Counted from the stretch's first letter, positions 30,001-36,128 are shown. The stretch: 64,000 bases of DNA from Nocardia gamkensis NBRC 108242 (GCF_001612985.1 NZ_BDBM01000018.1:1-64000); one strand, 5' to 3'. Numbers and translations are program-made. The notes: generated by a model not told the origin, from the sequence alone.

Positions 30001-30405
30001 GGAGAAGAACGACGCGGCCAGTTCGGCCGCCAGCAGCGCCAGCGACGACCAGTACATCAGCTTGCCGTACTCGATCTCCGTGCCGACGTCGTAGGCGGAG
30101 TCGCCGATCTCCTTGAAGTAATCGGCCAGCTTCGACAGCGTCTGGTCGTCCTGCGGGTTTCCACCGCCGAAGGTCAGGAAGCTGTCGAAGGCTTTGACCA
30201 TCTCCGTGTAGCCGTCGCCCGAGGGATATGCGGTCATCGACGCGCTCTTGGCCGCCTCGATATCGGGGATGACCGACCGCAATTCGCTCGCGGCGGTGCG
30301 CCAGTCCCCGCCCAAGGCCCACATCTGGTCCTCGTTGCCCTCGGGCCACTCCATGCCGACGATCGGCTCGAGGTATTTCAGTACGGCGGGCAGCTCGATG
30401 GCCAT
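18085..30405 (-). CDS. Giant 4106-aa ESX-associated polymorphic toxin-like protein
   Basis: Single intact reading frame of 4106 codons. Residues ~1-335 match the WXG100-like N-terminal domain of CpnT-type toxins ('GMEWPEGNEDQMWALGGDW', then an Ala/Gly helical membrane-active region around 140-290). About 340-830 is disordered, with SGEQSA/SGERST repeats near 456-539. A D1447...E1466-x-K1468 arrangement ('VIEAKG') suggests a PD-(D/E)xK nuclease-like fold. H1790-EYG-H1794 is an HExxH zinc metalloprotease signature. Four ~95-aa helical repeats lie near 2136-2222, 2237-2325, 3407-3495 and 3532-3619. About 3735-3960 is Pro-rich, and a ~120-aa unknown domain ends the protein. GAGG precedes ATG 30405. 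Export by ESX and toxicity are inferred. Confidence 0.9.
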   Translation of the reverse strand: MAIELPAVLKYLEPIVGMEWPEGNEDQMWALGGDWRTAASELRSVIPDIEAAKSASMTAYPSGDGYTEMVKAFDSFLTFGGGNPQDDQTLSKLADYFKEIGDSAYDVGTEIEYGKLMYWSSLALLAAELAASFFSGPFKPAVDAAAIAATRIAVRIIGQRLVQAVIQRVGRIVANRFVSFILRHVAIDTILGTMQELGVQAYQVEQGHRKNINVEQVVVTAVSSAAGGAAAGPLGEKLGHALTRRFGPGFNPFLHGAITGTTAGLAGAGAGFVGATATQFGFDAVTDGWDRALQNLGNTPVDWRMFTAGASNGAMTSVAKVGSARMWNKLMPTTMSRPDLGTRLDNLFADASGPRVGYRPDGAATPGAGDGSGPTPGAGTQNLAGASNTSGASNGAGAPRAGMPAAANGSTGSGSSDTARSGAGDSGTARGDQVSSAASDGTRQDGSETGRNGESSTPERSAGEQGASGEQGASGERASSGEQSASGEQSASGEQSSSGERSTSGERSASGEQSPGEQSSSGERSTSGERSASETGAGLADEGRQDRGAGVDRSEEPNISAGQQDRVAGDAAGTQRGTLDGVQNPETRPVSDTPQANVTPVAGAPLTGPAATPPAGSTTGAPPSTGVAPGATHASPASTGSSDARSAASADPRPQNATPDSRAAADRGRAGVADRSSAPVRDEPAVRAGKTDSEAPRAESRREAGATRQVGETRQDSASRQDGAARPAGETRQASADRPEGETSRSRDKPESDGDRRDTAEPVVLPLAGDTGETRPARHPGPDTDRPARRDSGESRPARRPGSDTDDPARRDSDETSRNDPESDAAQQEPGNRGECARLSLEEIRQATGSDTIRPPEEPVGPRGMSLRDIQDAAGGRLWDYPDSGPDHPRHQAIADELLRMARGMDPRDIAEGRVPRALVVDEYTGPVDEHGVGAHAYTLAVRMHPDTGEFHIDVSDPGADSRRGFPPDVPMDLRAVSAMLFDGQGKVVPPTGSDPRVRPTDDRPIYRPDGEIAGRRDDETPKQFRARMRAEMADMHSRRAAEQARQLRDLVDRIDDADLPEGVSKRSLRIRAAQAEWHAREFRKNADTWWRVAGGRPADDAPIPPRSPSDPAPEPDPARTRDDSNLPDPARIPPGDDSNPPEPARIPPGDRDRDAPDEANRPSDPATPPHHADDEAPEPGDRKVAPLDRDGPEGDDAAQPSRDRTLDETPDFLGESDEAEHRLENGADEDVPAGMYRDADGLLHKFGDRPDSYRDPDGTWHHEDDDPGTYRDDTFRLHDEPTKEYLPDHLTKRPYRFMADPGPAQRYTVVDDVIARQIAKTVTERATLQSQRDTANDMVKGHMAEFGIEKISDLAEEKLRKRVAHLEAEILESDLSDDEKLAKLDRLGEMARNAAEFDRLGPLLNKASKTLGELGGRAFGLDGDKWPGAVLLTPFEGAIDGADTVDIAVLVPGVNGEPPKLLVIEAKGVGATLNGSKVAEAQQGSPEYLRRTAAIDKNLRRILTETPEEMAARGVDPDGAKGRALLRAREQLLRAHRDGTLGVEYHLVHATKNGDITSRRFDLTRDGELVRIDVIGGIASPALVRIPGQAPSAGTSVRAADTPVNDAAAPARAAAEPPRHTAEAPPDPDESAVARDGDSDAEDARDAELLGVSGEDEWSHLSPEEVGERLQEHLREAMDRPDFEVFGFDLSGLNPEVVREYARAMVDLFDRFPAVDLRSIGIGGLPPEVIGMAQPRLDSSGRMFTESIVLSYDHASSAQTFRDRMRLGVDNGRFSPEVLRRPVRAVVAHEYGHALDYAGQQSARHRAEEYLYERYLDDDTRDPDLAFGDWLHQLSGHSFDREGTLRPEEALPEAFADRVLRGDADADSVSAPARALHDLLTRSAAEPPETGDAPLSLEPDHVDLPDDGPGADKSPNGPPRAASSPDESRGGPKPGDREVAPLRRDDAVNDEAAQPPRTADDHDDSLGRDGDVLFEDNGPDGPRRTGNPVRDVVEFFREQRDWPSQRDADPLTDAEAEHVRRLAEALGLDETFTDLRDPLAALAELAELAGARGFLDDADGPRMRFPDDFEPLTSDERYGDEQFWLSEADDDGLREVRADLRRAGLPVEEPRPHQLPAAPASPVSVPPAPTDLKRATAQRDTAARELADAQADLAEARRGLPLNDEDLTPGALDDALADLRSRSMRLDEQGAWQDRLTQLERAARRVFDAQDELAHAEDVVRQADRAAGHRFDADAERLSAQRDAAARELADARAALAEARRDLPVDDDDLTQGALDDAMERLRSRTMRVEEQQPWQDRLTGLEHAARRVFDAEAEVARLDDALAQAAEAHAKDAGSERDAQLTERVPEGAAPDGEAPTGPESRAPRAEPIEQTRDRLARRFGLDETDLSPENLGATIADFRYRNLLRAGAVEAMATATERARAVRDPDLRAQVTAARDTWARRLRIDPADLERDPEGTVSDARAAVRHEAEAIADLADAVRAARGQTGAEPGATRRYTLEVDGERVPARLVADENDGWRVEVPERLDAPAPADTTVPAPREPARPKSRLRRLWEALNTGFRGQNPKYPSGSGIDSAGQSLLAHEAGLPLTKHYDPTPAPGDEYEVMQTKFSPVRIMKEAVTMWRKRELVPLLKRLTSRVDNRAGEYGTPLTRDGEEYRYWLEEADPELVRRELGVELDELKRQAEDARAIAAPDSRPEPPDGEAPDTMPHPSERSGEELPAGAGELADWLHELSEASVRRQELADALAAAADALGVDLGAPTAENVRRAIDLLRYQQIRRIGALTGLAEASRRYNAEDGRIPYSDEVGFFDANPMNRFLGEVVRAFGGDPTLLDWKGVNNGGEPSREWGDLYDTDQPGQDQGLRTFFENALRRDQINDERSVWAQLLGTDLHALDANQLANALAEEMDRIREHARGLTDLLADAEEFLRADAAADELTGVIGDMAGREWVLARGGALLEDGTGLGLVPGEPGGPMRLVVMDGRLDHDRVIADALAAHPRLAEAVNEGIVEIHYLVTDVQAGQERIVIADGGATGVRHFAGEVEGRGLDVTVVNDGDGWRVVPDAPMEPDARPAVDEAPESLSRAEIRVGIDELAERLGITAAELASPGLLAERLAVLHDENAIRAGQIEAIIDYARTAWDIDTYHQVGDARNLLAHRLGLDTAEMTPPRLAETVADPDIRNALRQQRAEALVKYAKLLRGMDRGAIDAANDRLVRRIDALPGTIRITGIAQLGEVIANLSQRPNLHPDLVDALTDYADALAAVDVFDPRAHGDQAIDPRVSDVEFPVHDKAVRHLLDVIGDVAHLTEAPGRLGMLDGSTDLPPGPDRGASRDFARLVGVDLTDAGPERWAEVYEVYRDGKLDQNERLTPAQLAQVQAELRAEVVQRADDIAALGDLVQRAARADLEHLSAQRDAAERELADARADLAQARRGLPVNDEDLTREALNDALDGLRGRTMRVDEQGPWQRRVAQLERAARRVFDAEDEVARSDDALEQADQVTRTALIGRDGEAVPPTEDGAAESPTRAEVARLSAQRDVAARALVDARADLAEARRGLPVNDEDLTRDALDDALDGLRGRSMRVDEQGPWQERVAGLERAARRVFDAEDELGRAEAAVREGDRERSTHRSPQAGESGSRAARGGGETNGGASRPARGGGEDSSNSGARAHRDGDEESSGGARSNRDGDSEPPEGPSAPDRARSRRMPPNWALRSHIPHPPRDYEFEMPGPFLNEVEPWPVPMPRPEPPKPPNPPQPPSPPQPPVAPPPQPPTPPDPPQQPTPPVSPTPLEPPVPPVPPVPPHPPVPPGPPTEPPTPTEPSTPPAAPVPPVPPTPAVPPTPPHPPVPPDPPTVPPTTPVPPTTPVPPTSPVPTTHPTEPPTLSYPPGSPTPGQPPPYPPPPVPLPPYPSTPPSYPSMPYAGPSGPPYPSAPLGPPDAPGYPDGAVPPGMPMPPPGMPMPPPTNGSRPTNTRGRHGNGHRRPDRGLFVRPFAGFGVPAEFDPVTGALRANPSEAGTHSGVYGELDGVSVVFYRDDGLGLRVGDRAVDLDGPVDVEWGAVGWRTTRFAVVVGGVVFCELIYRSVPEEMDIGALIRAVLADPVRRTAIFAG
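18500..19200 (-). repeat. Pro-rich repeat tract of the giant protein
   Basis: About 230 codons dominated by PP-x-P and PVPP units, with near-identical tandem units (for example PVPPTTPVPPT). On the other strand the same DNA reads as Gly-rich GGTGG repeats. It probably forms an extended, flexible linker before the C-terminal domain and is prone to repeat-number variation. Confidence 0.85.
19550..19812 (-). repeat. Helical repeat unit 4 of the giant protein
   Basis: ~90-aa unit, key residues 'LSAQRDVAARALVDARADL', 'LPVNDEDLT', 'MRVDEQGPWQ', 'RAARRVFDAEDEL'. It is nearly identical to unit 3 (19,920-20,185) at both protein and DNA level. Confidence 0.85.
19920..20185 (-). repeat. Helical repeat unit 3 of the giant protein
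   Basis: ~90-aa unit, key residues 'LSAQRDAAERELADARADL', 'LPVNDEDLT', 'MRVDEQGPWQ', 'RAARRVFDAEDEV'. It is separated from units 1-2 by roughly 1,080 residues of unrelated sequence. Confidence 0.85.
23430..23696 (-). repeat. Helical repeat unit 2 of the giant protein
   Basis: ~90-aa unit, key residues 'LSAQRDAAARELADARAAL', 'LPVDDDDLT', 'MRVEEQQPWQ', 'HAARRVFDAEAEV'. Confidence 0.85.
23740..23998 (-). repeat. Helical repeat unit 1 of the giant protein
   Basis: ~90-aa unit, key residues 'AQRDTAARELADAQADL', 'LPLNDEDLT', 'MRLDEQGAWQ', 'RAARRVFDAQDEL'. It lies directly before unit 2. Confidence 0.85.
28790..29040 (-). repeat. Ser-Gly-Glu tandem repeat tract of the giant protein
   Basis: About 12 short units of the type SGEQSA, SGEQSS and SGERST in tandem, residues ~456-539. 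Probably disordered; a likely site of length variation. Confidence 0.85.
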
Positions 30406-30442
30406 CGGCGGCTACCTCGATCCCCCGGCCCGGTTACCGAGC

Positions 30443-30943
30443 TCACCAGCTGGAATCGGTGACCGATCCACCACGGTCGCGTTCTACGGTCTCGGTATCG
30501 GTGAACCGCATGCCGCTGCCATCGGAGAACTCCCTGCGCTCTTTCGCGTTCGGCGGCGCCGTGGGGGCGGGGACCGGTTCCGGCGCACGCACCTCCGGCA
30601 TGCCCTCGACCAGGTCGGACAGCTTCGGCATCCGCGCCCGATGATTGTCCAGCGGCGCCATCAGATCCCGGGTCTTGCGGGCCACGTCGGCGCTGGCCTG
30701 CTGCGCGGCGTCGGTGATCGCCTTGGCGATCTCGGCGTAGCCGAGGTCTTCGATGTTCGGCCCGAACTGGGTCTCGATGACCGTGTTGTCGGCGTTCACG
30801 ACCACCGTCACCCGCTTGCCGCGCACCGTCGCGCGGCCGGTCAGCTCGGCGCGCTCCTGCTGCAACCGTGCGATGATCCGCATCTGCTCCTGGACGCCGT
30901 CGAGGATGTCGGCCAGATCCGCCTTGGCTTGCTCGTTCGTCAT
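30443..30943 (-). CDS. YbaB/EbfC-family protein upstream of the giant toxin gene
   Basis: 166-aa protein. Residues ~1-100 show the YbaB pattern ('MTNEQAKADLADILDGVQEQ', 'VTVVVNADNTVIETQFGPN', 'AITDAAQQASADVARKTRDL'). The last 65 residues are a Pro-rich, charged extension. The frame is open to 31,069, but ATG 30943 fits the family start. YbaB-like proteins are common beside ESX substrates; a second one lies at 11,242-11,589. It is 37 nt from the giant gene. Confidence 0.82.
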   Translation of the reverse strand: MTNEQAKADLADILDGVQEQMRIIARLQQERAELTGRATVRGKRVTVVVNADNTVIETQFGPNIEDLGYAEIAKAITDAAQQASADVARKTRDLMAPLDNHRARMPKLSDLVEGMPEVRAPEPVPAPTAPPNAKERREFSDGSGMRFTDTETVERDRGGSVTDSSW

Positions 30944-30962
30944 CGGTCGGTGAACCCCGGGC

Positions 30963-31286
30963 TCAGCGGATGCCGTCGCGGTTGCCGTGCTCCATGTCGC
31001 GCAGCAGGTCGGCGGTCTTCGTCTGTCCTTCACTGAAGTTGTCGAACGTGCCCGCCACATTGCGCGCACCCTTGATCAGGTTGTCCCTGGTGGTGGTGTA
31101 ACCGCCCTGACCATCGGGGCCGTTGGCGAAGTTGCGGCCTATCGTGTCGTTGCCCCAGCAGTTTCCGCGCGAAGCGATCGACGTGCTCAACTTGTCGATG
31201 ATGCCGGTGATCCGGTCCTCGACGTGCCCCGTTTTCCGGGCCGCCTTGCGGAACAGATGCTCATCGAATTCGACATTGTCCGCCAT
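30963..31286 (-). CDS. WXG100-like small protein, first gene of the giant-toxin operon
   Basis: 107-aa helical-hairpin protein starting 'MADNVEFDEHLFRKAARKTG'. The turn reads C-W-G-N-D ('SRGNCWGNDTIGRNFANG'), a WxN/WxG-like variant seen in WXG proteins upstream of large ESX toxins. The C-terminal helix 'TFDNFSEGQTKTADLLRDME' has no classical YxxxD/E. It probably dimerises with, or escorts, the N-terminal domain of the giant protein. Confidence 0.82.
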   Translation of the reverse strand: MADNVEFDEHLFRKAARKTGHVEDRITGIIDKLSTSIASRGNCWGNDTIGRNFANGPDGQGGYTTTRDNLIKGARNVAGTFDNFSEGQTKTADLLRDMEHGNRDGIR

Positions 31287-31471
31287 CGCGTCCGCTCCTC
31301 CACCCTCGAGTCCTTCCCACCGACGGTAACACCGGATGACTAATCACCAGTGACGCCAACGTGAACGGGATGTTCCTCGGCGTTTGCGGGCAGGCGCCGC
31401 CGCAGGTAGGGCGCGGCCGGCTCACGAAATATCGCGGGGGACCCCAATTTTCGGGGCAATACGACTCCGGT

Positions 31472-31915
31472 TCACAACTCCAGCATGACGGTGACCGGGC
31501 CGTCGTTCACCAAGTCGATGTGCATGTGCGCACCGAATCGCCCCGTAGCGACTGTTGCGCCGAGTTCGCGCAGCGCGTGCGCGAAGACGTCGACAAGAGG
31601 TTCGGCGATCGCGCCGGGAGCGGCCGCCGACCAGGACGGGCGCCTGCCCTTCTTGGTGTCCGCGTACAGCGTGAACTGGCTGACCACCAGGATCGGGGCG
31701 CGCAGATCCGCGGCCGAGCGCTCGCCGTCGAGGATGCGTAACCGCCACACCTTGTCGGCCAGGGCCCGCGCGGTCGCCTCGGTGTCGGAGTGCGTCACGC
31801 CGACCAGGGCGACCAGGCCGTGCGGGACACCGTCGGCCGCCGGGTCGATCCGGCCGACGACCTGGTCGTCGACGGTCACCCGCGCCGAACTCACGCGCTG
31901 CAACAGGGCTCGCAC
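31472..31915 (-). CDS. dtd: D-aminoacyl-tRNA deacylase
   Basis: 147-aa Dtd enzyme, which hydrolyses D-amino acids mischarged on tRNA in the cytosol. Full-length with the N-terminal 'MRALLQRVSSARVTVDDQVVG', the catalytic 'SQFTLYADTKKGRRPSW' motif and the cross-subunit 'NDGPVTVMLEL' (GPVT) motif at the end. It is a housekeeping gene that marks the boundary of the giant-toxin operon. Confidence 0.96.
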   Translation of the reverse strand: MRALLQRVSSARVTVDDQVVGRIDPAADGVPHGLVALVGVTHSDTEATARALADKVWRLRILDGERSAADLRAPILVVSQFTLYADTKKGRRPSWSAAAPGAIAEPLVDVFAHALRELGATVATGRFGAHMHIDLVNDGPVTVMLEL

Positions 31916-32102
31916 AACCCTCGATCATGCCTGCCGCTGACACAGTTGCCGTCACACGGGTGGCGGTCCGCCGAACGACCCCGCCTGCCTGGCCGGATAC
32001 AGGTGCGCGCAGGCGGCAAGCGTGACAAACTCGGTGCGCAGAAGGTTATGTTGCGCGGTTGCCGCGCGTTGGCGGAGGATCATGCTGGAAACGAGGAGCG
32101 CG

Positions 32103-33605
32103 ATGGATCTGGACGCGATGGAGCGCCAGATCGCCGCGGATCGGTATGCGGCACTCGACCGTACGGTCGAATCCGAATTGCGCTTGGCCACTTCCCTCGG
32201 CGAACTCGCCAAGGGACTGATCGCCACCAAGACCAACGGTTCGATGCGCGATCGCACCCGGGAGGCGCTTGCGCCCGCCGAGGAAGCGGTGGCGATCCGC
32301 TTGCGCCTGCTGTCCAGGGGCCAAGTGCTGACCGCCCGCCTGGCGGGTGAGTTGAACGACGCCCTGCGCTCCTTCGAGCAGGCGGCACGGCACAGCGGCC
32401 GCAGGGAACTGGCCACCACGACGATCCGTCGTGCCTGTGATGTCTACCGTCAAGTGGCGCGCGAGCATCCCGAGGTCGCGGGCCCGTGCGCCGACGGTCT
32501 GTCCAAATGCGGCGTCTGGCTGGGCAGGCTGGACCAGGACGCCGCCGTCGCCGCGACCGAGGAGGCGGCCCGCATCCGCGCCGCCCTGGCCGCGGCGAAC
32601 CCGGAACTGTCCGGCAAATACCTGGCCAGTTTGAGCACGCTGCTGCGTACGCTCATGGTCGGCCGGTCGCGCAAGCAGGCCATCGCCATGTACCGGGAGC
32701 GGTATGCCGCGTTCACCTCGACCACCATGTCGATCCGGCTGCGCGCGTGCGGTATTCAAGACCTCGATCTCACCCCGAAATCGCACCGGGCGCTGGTGGA
32801 ACTGGGCTGCCGCACGCTGGAACAGGCGGGACGGCTCACCCAGCAGCAGGTCATGTTCAAGTCCTCCGGCGACCTGTCGACCGTCGAGGAGATCAACTGG
32901 AAGCTGGCCCTGGTCGGCCTGCGCCCGCTCGCGCCCGGTACCGAACAGGATCAGCCGGCCACGCCCGTGCAGATCGGCTCCACCTTCGGCGCGCTGAGCG
33001 TGTACTTGCCCGCACGAGACGCAATAGCCCAGGTACGCGCCGCGATCATCGCGGCCTATGCCGTCGACGACGCCTACCCCCTCGACCGGGAAAGTTACCT
33101 CGGTACGCACGAGTCGAAGTGGAAGATCCGCGAGCCCGAGCTGAACACCTCCCCCACCCTCGGTGACGACATCGTGCTGATCGACCAGCCCTACGGCGGC
33201 TGGGTCACGATCATGAGCCTGAACTGGGAACTCACGCCGGTGGCGAAAAACCCACTGGCGCTGCGCCTGTCCCAGGACTGGCCGGTCGCGGCGATCACGG
33301 TGACCGATAACGTGGCCTATGAGCTGTGCTGGTACGAGCACGGCGCGGCTACCCAGTACGCCGCGCTCGGCCGTCCGGCCGGGCAAGCGCCCCTCGAGAA
33401 ACCGCTCGCGCCAATGAACTTCGAGACGCTGGCTCTGTACAACCCCGACCGGGCGACCGAGAGCAAGCTGCGCGCGGCCTTCGGCAACACCAAGGTGTTC
33501 GCCAACCTCACCTATCTGCCGGACTGCGGCCTGCGCCAGATCAGTGTCGACACGCCGCTGTCCGAGCACGGCGACCGCGTGCTGTTCTTCCGTACGACAC
33601 CCTGA
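32103..33605 (+). CDS. TPR-like protein with an RNA polymerase alpha-CTD-like domain
   Basis: 500-aa cytosolic protein. Residues ~1-215 are TPR-like helices ('LRSFEQAARHSGRRELATTT', 'AATEEAARIRAALAAANPEL'). Residues ~220-285 ('IQDLDLTPKSHRALVELGC', 'LSTVEEINWKLALVGLRPL') match the helix-hairpin-helix pattern of the RNA polymerase alpha C-terminal domain. The last ~210 residues are an unrecognised alpha/beta domain ('YGGWVTIMSLNWELTPVAKN'). ATG 32103 follows GAGGAG; ATG 32082, preceded by GGAGG, would add 7 residues. Not part of an obvious operon. Function unknown; alpha-CTD-like modules suggest DNA or RNA contact. Confidence 0.8.
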   Translation: MDLDAMERQIAADRYAALDRTVESELRLATSLGELAKGLIATKTNGSMRDRTREALAPAEEAVAIRLRLLSRGQVLTARLAGELNDALRSFEQAARHSGRRELATTTIRRACDVYRQVAREHPEVAGPCADGLSKCGVWLGRLDQDAAVAATEEAARIRAALAAANPELSGKYLASLSTLLRTLMVGRSRKQAIAMYRERYAAFTSTTMSIRLRACGIQDLDLTPKSHRALVELGCRTLEQAGRLTQQQVMFKSSGDLSTVEEINWKLALVGLRPLAPGTEQDQPATPVQIGSTFGALSVYLPARDAIAQVRAAIIAAYAVDDAYPLDRESYLGTHESKWKIREPELNTSPTLGDDIVLIDQPYGGWVTIMSLNWELTPVAKNPLALRLSQDWPVAAITVTDNVAYELCWYEHGAATQYAALGRPAGQAPLEKPLAPMNFETLALYNPDRATESKLRAAFGNTKVFANLTYLPDCGLRQISVDTPLSEHGDRVLFFRTTP

Positions 33606-33966
33606 CGTGGCTCCGGATACGCCTGTCGCGGCGCGGATTTGCGGCAAGGTAGCACATGCGTCAGCGGCGGCGGTGAACAAAATACCCGGCACCCCCGAGC
33701 CCCGCATCGCCACAGGTCATTTGACCAGGTCATGCGTATGCCGAAGTGAACGGGGAGCGGCGCCATGCCCCCGGCCGGTCAACGCAACCCGCCGGTAACC
33801 AGCACGCAAACGAATTTCTGGAGAACTAATTGAACGGAATGTTTGATCCGCTCCATGGAGTGCTCTACTGAAACAACGCTCGCACGGTGTACCGGATCAC
33901 AGCATCGATGCCGCAGTACCGTCCGAGCGGCTTGGAAAAAGTCACCCGAAGCTACCCGAGGGCCCC
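33606..33966. other. Intergenic region (361 bp) with a possible leader peptide
   Basis: No full gene seen. A 13-codon frame at 33,830-33,871 (TTG start, or ATG at 33,839) follows a GGAGAA purine box and encodes a peptide ending 'MFDPLHGVLY'. It could be a small leader peptide for the two-gene operon starting at 33,967, but this is weakly supported. Confidence 0.3.
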
Positions 33967-34425
33967 ATGGACCAACTGGCGTTGGCGGACACCCCGACCG
34001 CCCGATGCGCCTTCTATCGACACACCTGCGATCTGCCCGCCGGAGTTCATCCGGAGATCGGCCGAATCGTCTTACGCGCCGGATTCGTCGGCGCGATCAC
34101 GATGCCCGCCGCATTGGGGCAGCAAGTGCGCGACGATCTCACCCATCGACGAATCGGCCTGGGTCCGATCATCTCGCACGTCCGGTCCAAACGGTGGACC
34201 TTTCTGACCCGCCCCGATCTACCCGACGACGTCCGGCTGTTCGCCGAGCTGTTCCGCCTCAACGTCTCGATCGTGCCCAGCGGCGGTGAGATCGCCCTGC
34301 CATCCCCCGCCGCCGCCGACTCCGATTACCGGCACTGGATCGTGGCTCCGCAGAACGGTTTCCGGCCTTCCGGCTCATCCATCGTCGATACCGTCCGTTC
34401 CTGCACGAGAACGGCTGCGCGATGA
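33967..34425 (+). CDS. Hypothetical protein paired with a DUF4254 gene
   Basis: 152-aa soluble protein ('PTARCAFYRHTCDLPAGVHP', 'LGPIISHVRSKRWTFLTRPD', 'HWIVAPQNGFRPSGSSIVDT'). The pattern of a strand-rich domain with 'RWTFLTRPD' and 'LPSP...HWIVAP' recalls the small primase-polymerase-like domains seen in Nocardia annotations, but no catalytic motif is clear. Its last codons overlap the start of the DUF4254 gene (ATGA), so the two proteins are likely made together. GAGGG precedes ATG 33967. Confidence 0.65.
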   Translation: MDQLALADTPTARCAFYRHTCDLPAGVHPEIGRIVLRAGFVGAITMPAALGQQVRDDLTHRRIGLGPIISHVRSKRWTFLTRPDLPDDVRLFAELFRLNVSIVPSGGEIALPSPAAADSDYRHWIVAPQNGFRPSGSSIVDTVRSCTRTAAR

Positions 34426-34850
34426 CGACCGGGGCACTGCCCGCCAAACATCAAGTACTGCAAGCCTGCCGAGGCGAACTGCCGGAGAGCAATCCACTGC
34501 TGCGCAGTGCGCACGAACTCACCACGTTGCACGAACGCAGGCTCGGTGCGGCACAAGATTCGCTCGACGAGATAGACGCGTTGCGCGCGAGCTTGATTCG
34601 TGACATAGATCGCTGGATCACGGTGCAGCTGCCGCCCGCCCACGGCGCGGCACACGTGCACACCGAGACCGTCGGCGCCGTGATCGACCGCCTGGCCCAG
34701 TTCACCGCGAACGCCTATGCGGCCCTGGCCAGCGCCTCCGAATGGGATCTATGGGATGCCTGGCAGCGCCTGGCCGAGCTGGCCGTCGGATATGACGACC
34801 TGGCAGCCGAGGTCTGCGCGGGCGTGCGCAGACTCCCTGGCGCATCGTAG
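34422..34850 (+). CDS. DUF4254 domain protein
   Basis: 142-aa all-helical protein typical of DUF4254 ('LPAKHQVLQACRGELPESNP', 'LLRSAHELTTLHERRLGAAQ', 'ETVGAVIDRLAQFTANAYAA'). The family is common in Nocardia and elsewhere; function unknown. Translationally coupled to the gene upstream by a 4-nt overlap. Confidence 0.85.
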   Translation: MTTGALPAKHQVLQACRGELPESNPLLRSAHELTTLHERRLGAAQDSLDEIDALRASLIRDIDRWITVQLPPAHGAAHVHTETVGAVIDRLAQFTANAYAALASASEWDLWDAWQRLAELAVGYDDLAAEVCAGVRRLPGAS

Positions 34851-34886
34851 GTTCCGCCGCGGCTCCCCATCCGTAAACTGGGACGG

Positions 34887-35687
34887 ATGGGGAGTCCGGA
34901 CGACCATGCCGATGAGGCGCTCGCCCTGCACAACAGGAGGGCGGGTTCCTTCGGCGCTCGTGCAGCGGCCTACGCGGAGCACCGGCCCGACTATCCGGCC
35001 GCGGCCATCGGCTGGGCTCTGGCTCGTGTCGCCGATCGGAGACCACCGGTCGTCCTCGATCTCGGCGCGGGCACCGGCAAACTGACCCGCGGTCTTCTCG
35101 CCGTCGGTGCGTCGGTGATCGCGGTGGAACCCGACACGCACATGCTCGCCGAACTGATCCGCCGGTTCCCGGACGTCCCCGCACACACCGGTACGGCCGA
35201 AGCCATCCCGCTCCCGGATGATTCGGTGGACGCGATCATCGCCGGGCAGGCGTTCCACTGGTTCGACTTGGACCGCGCCTACCCGGAATTCCTCCGGGTG
35301 CTGCGGCCGGGCGGCGTTCTCGCGGCCCTGTGGAACACCGCCGACGACTCGGTGAAGTGGGTCGCCGGGCTGAAAGAGGTCGACCGGTCGAGCGTGTCGG
35401 CGGCCCAGCCACCGAGCGGACAAATCGTTCTGCCCACGCACCCGCTGTTCGATGAGCACGAGTTCGAACGATCGACGTTCCCGCATCGGCATCGGCGCAC
35501 GGCAGAGTCCCTGACGGCGACGATCGGCACGCAATCGCACACATTGGTGATCCCACCCGAGGAACGGGCCGAATTGCTCGACCGGATCATGGACTATCTG
35601 CGCGCGCAGCCGGAGACAGCAGAGGGCGAATTCGACCTGCCCATCGTCACTTCGGTGCTGCGAACCACCCTGCGCGCCGCGGACTGA
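34887..35687 (+). CDS. Class I SAM-dependent methyltransferase
   Basis: 266-aa Methyltransf_11-type enzyme. Motif I is 'VVLDLGAGTGKLTRGL', the acidic ribose-binding position is in 'VIAVEPD' and post-I/II motifs are 'IIAGQAFHWFDL' and 'LRVLRPGGVLAALWN'. The N-terminal 'FGARAAAYAEHRPDYPAA' is typical of the small-molecule (UbiE/COQ5-like) group. Substrate unknown. It lies 36 nt after the DUF4254 gene and may be cotranscribed. Confidence 0.9.
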   Translation: MGSPDDHADEALALHNRRAGSFGARAAAYAEHRPDYPAAAIGWALARVADRRPPVVLDLGAGTGKLTRGLLAVGASVIAVEPDTHMLAELIRRFPDVPAHTGTAEAIPLPDDSVDAIIAGQAFHWFDLDRAYPEFLRVLRPGGVLAALWNTADDSVKWVAGLKEVDRSSVSAAQPPSGQIVLPTHPLFDEHEFERSTFPHRHRRTAESLTATIGTQSHTLVIPPEERAELLDRIMDYLRAQPETAEGEFDLPIVTSVLRTTLRAAD

Positions 35688-36128
35688 ACGGCTACTTACG
35701 CAGACGAAACGCCCAGGCCACAATGCTTCCGACACCCATGCGGAGGCGACGAACGGGCCCGATCGCATCGAACTGCGGCGCGCGCCAACCCAATTCGAGT
35801 AGCGGCCTACTCACGTCCGCGCCACCCGTCCGGCCATACGCTGACGGCATCGTTCAAAACAGTATCGAACCAAGGAGAAAGTAACCGTTCCACCCCGCAC
35901 GGGCACCGCCCAGGGCCCACCGCTTCGGCTCAACGCGCAGGACGCGGGTGCAAGGAACGACGTCACCGATCCAGCGAAAGCTGGGTATCGCCCGATGGGC
36001 GTGTCGGCGCAAGGTGTCGGCACGCGGCGACGCGGCGAGATCGACCAGGAAGCCTGGCGTCGGTGCGGCTCGTTTCCTCGCCGCGCAGTGTTACCGAACC
36101 GGGCCGCCCGACGGCCGCCCACCGTGCG
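35688..36128. other. Intergenic region (441 bp) between the methyltransferase and map
   Basis: Convergent gene ends face this stretch. I see no supportable coding frame, tRNA or clear terminator hairpin. It could hold decayed sequence. Confidence 0.4.

Noticed and set aside
35811..36122. 103-codon minus-strand frame between the methyltransferase and map
   Set aside because: No recognisable domain, Arg/Ser-rich composition, no start context.
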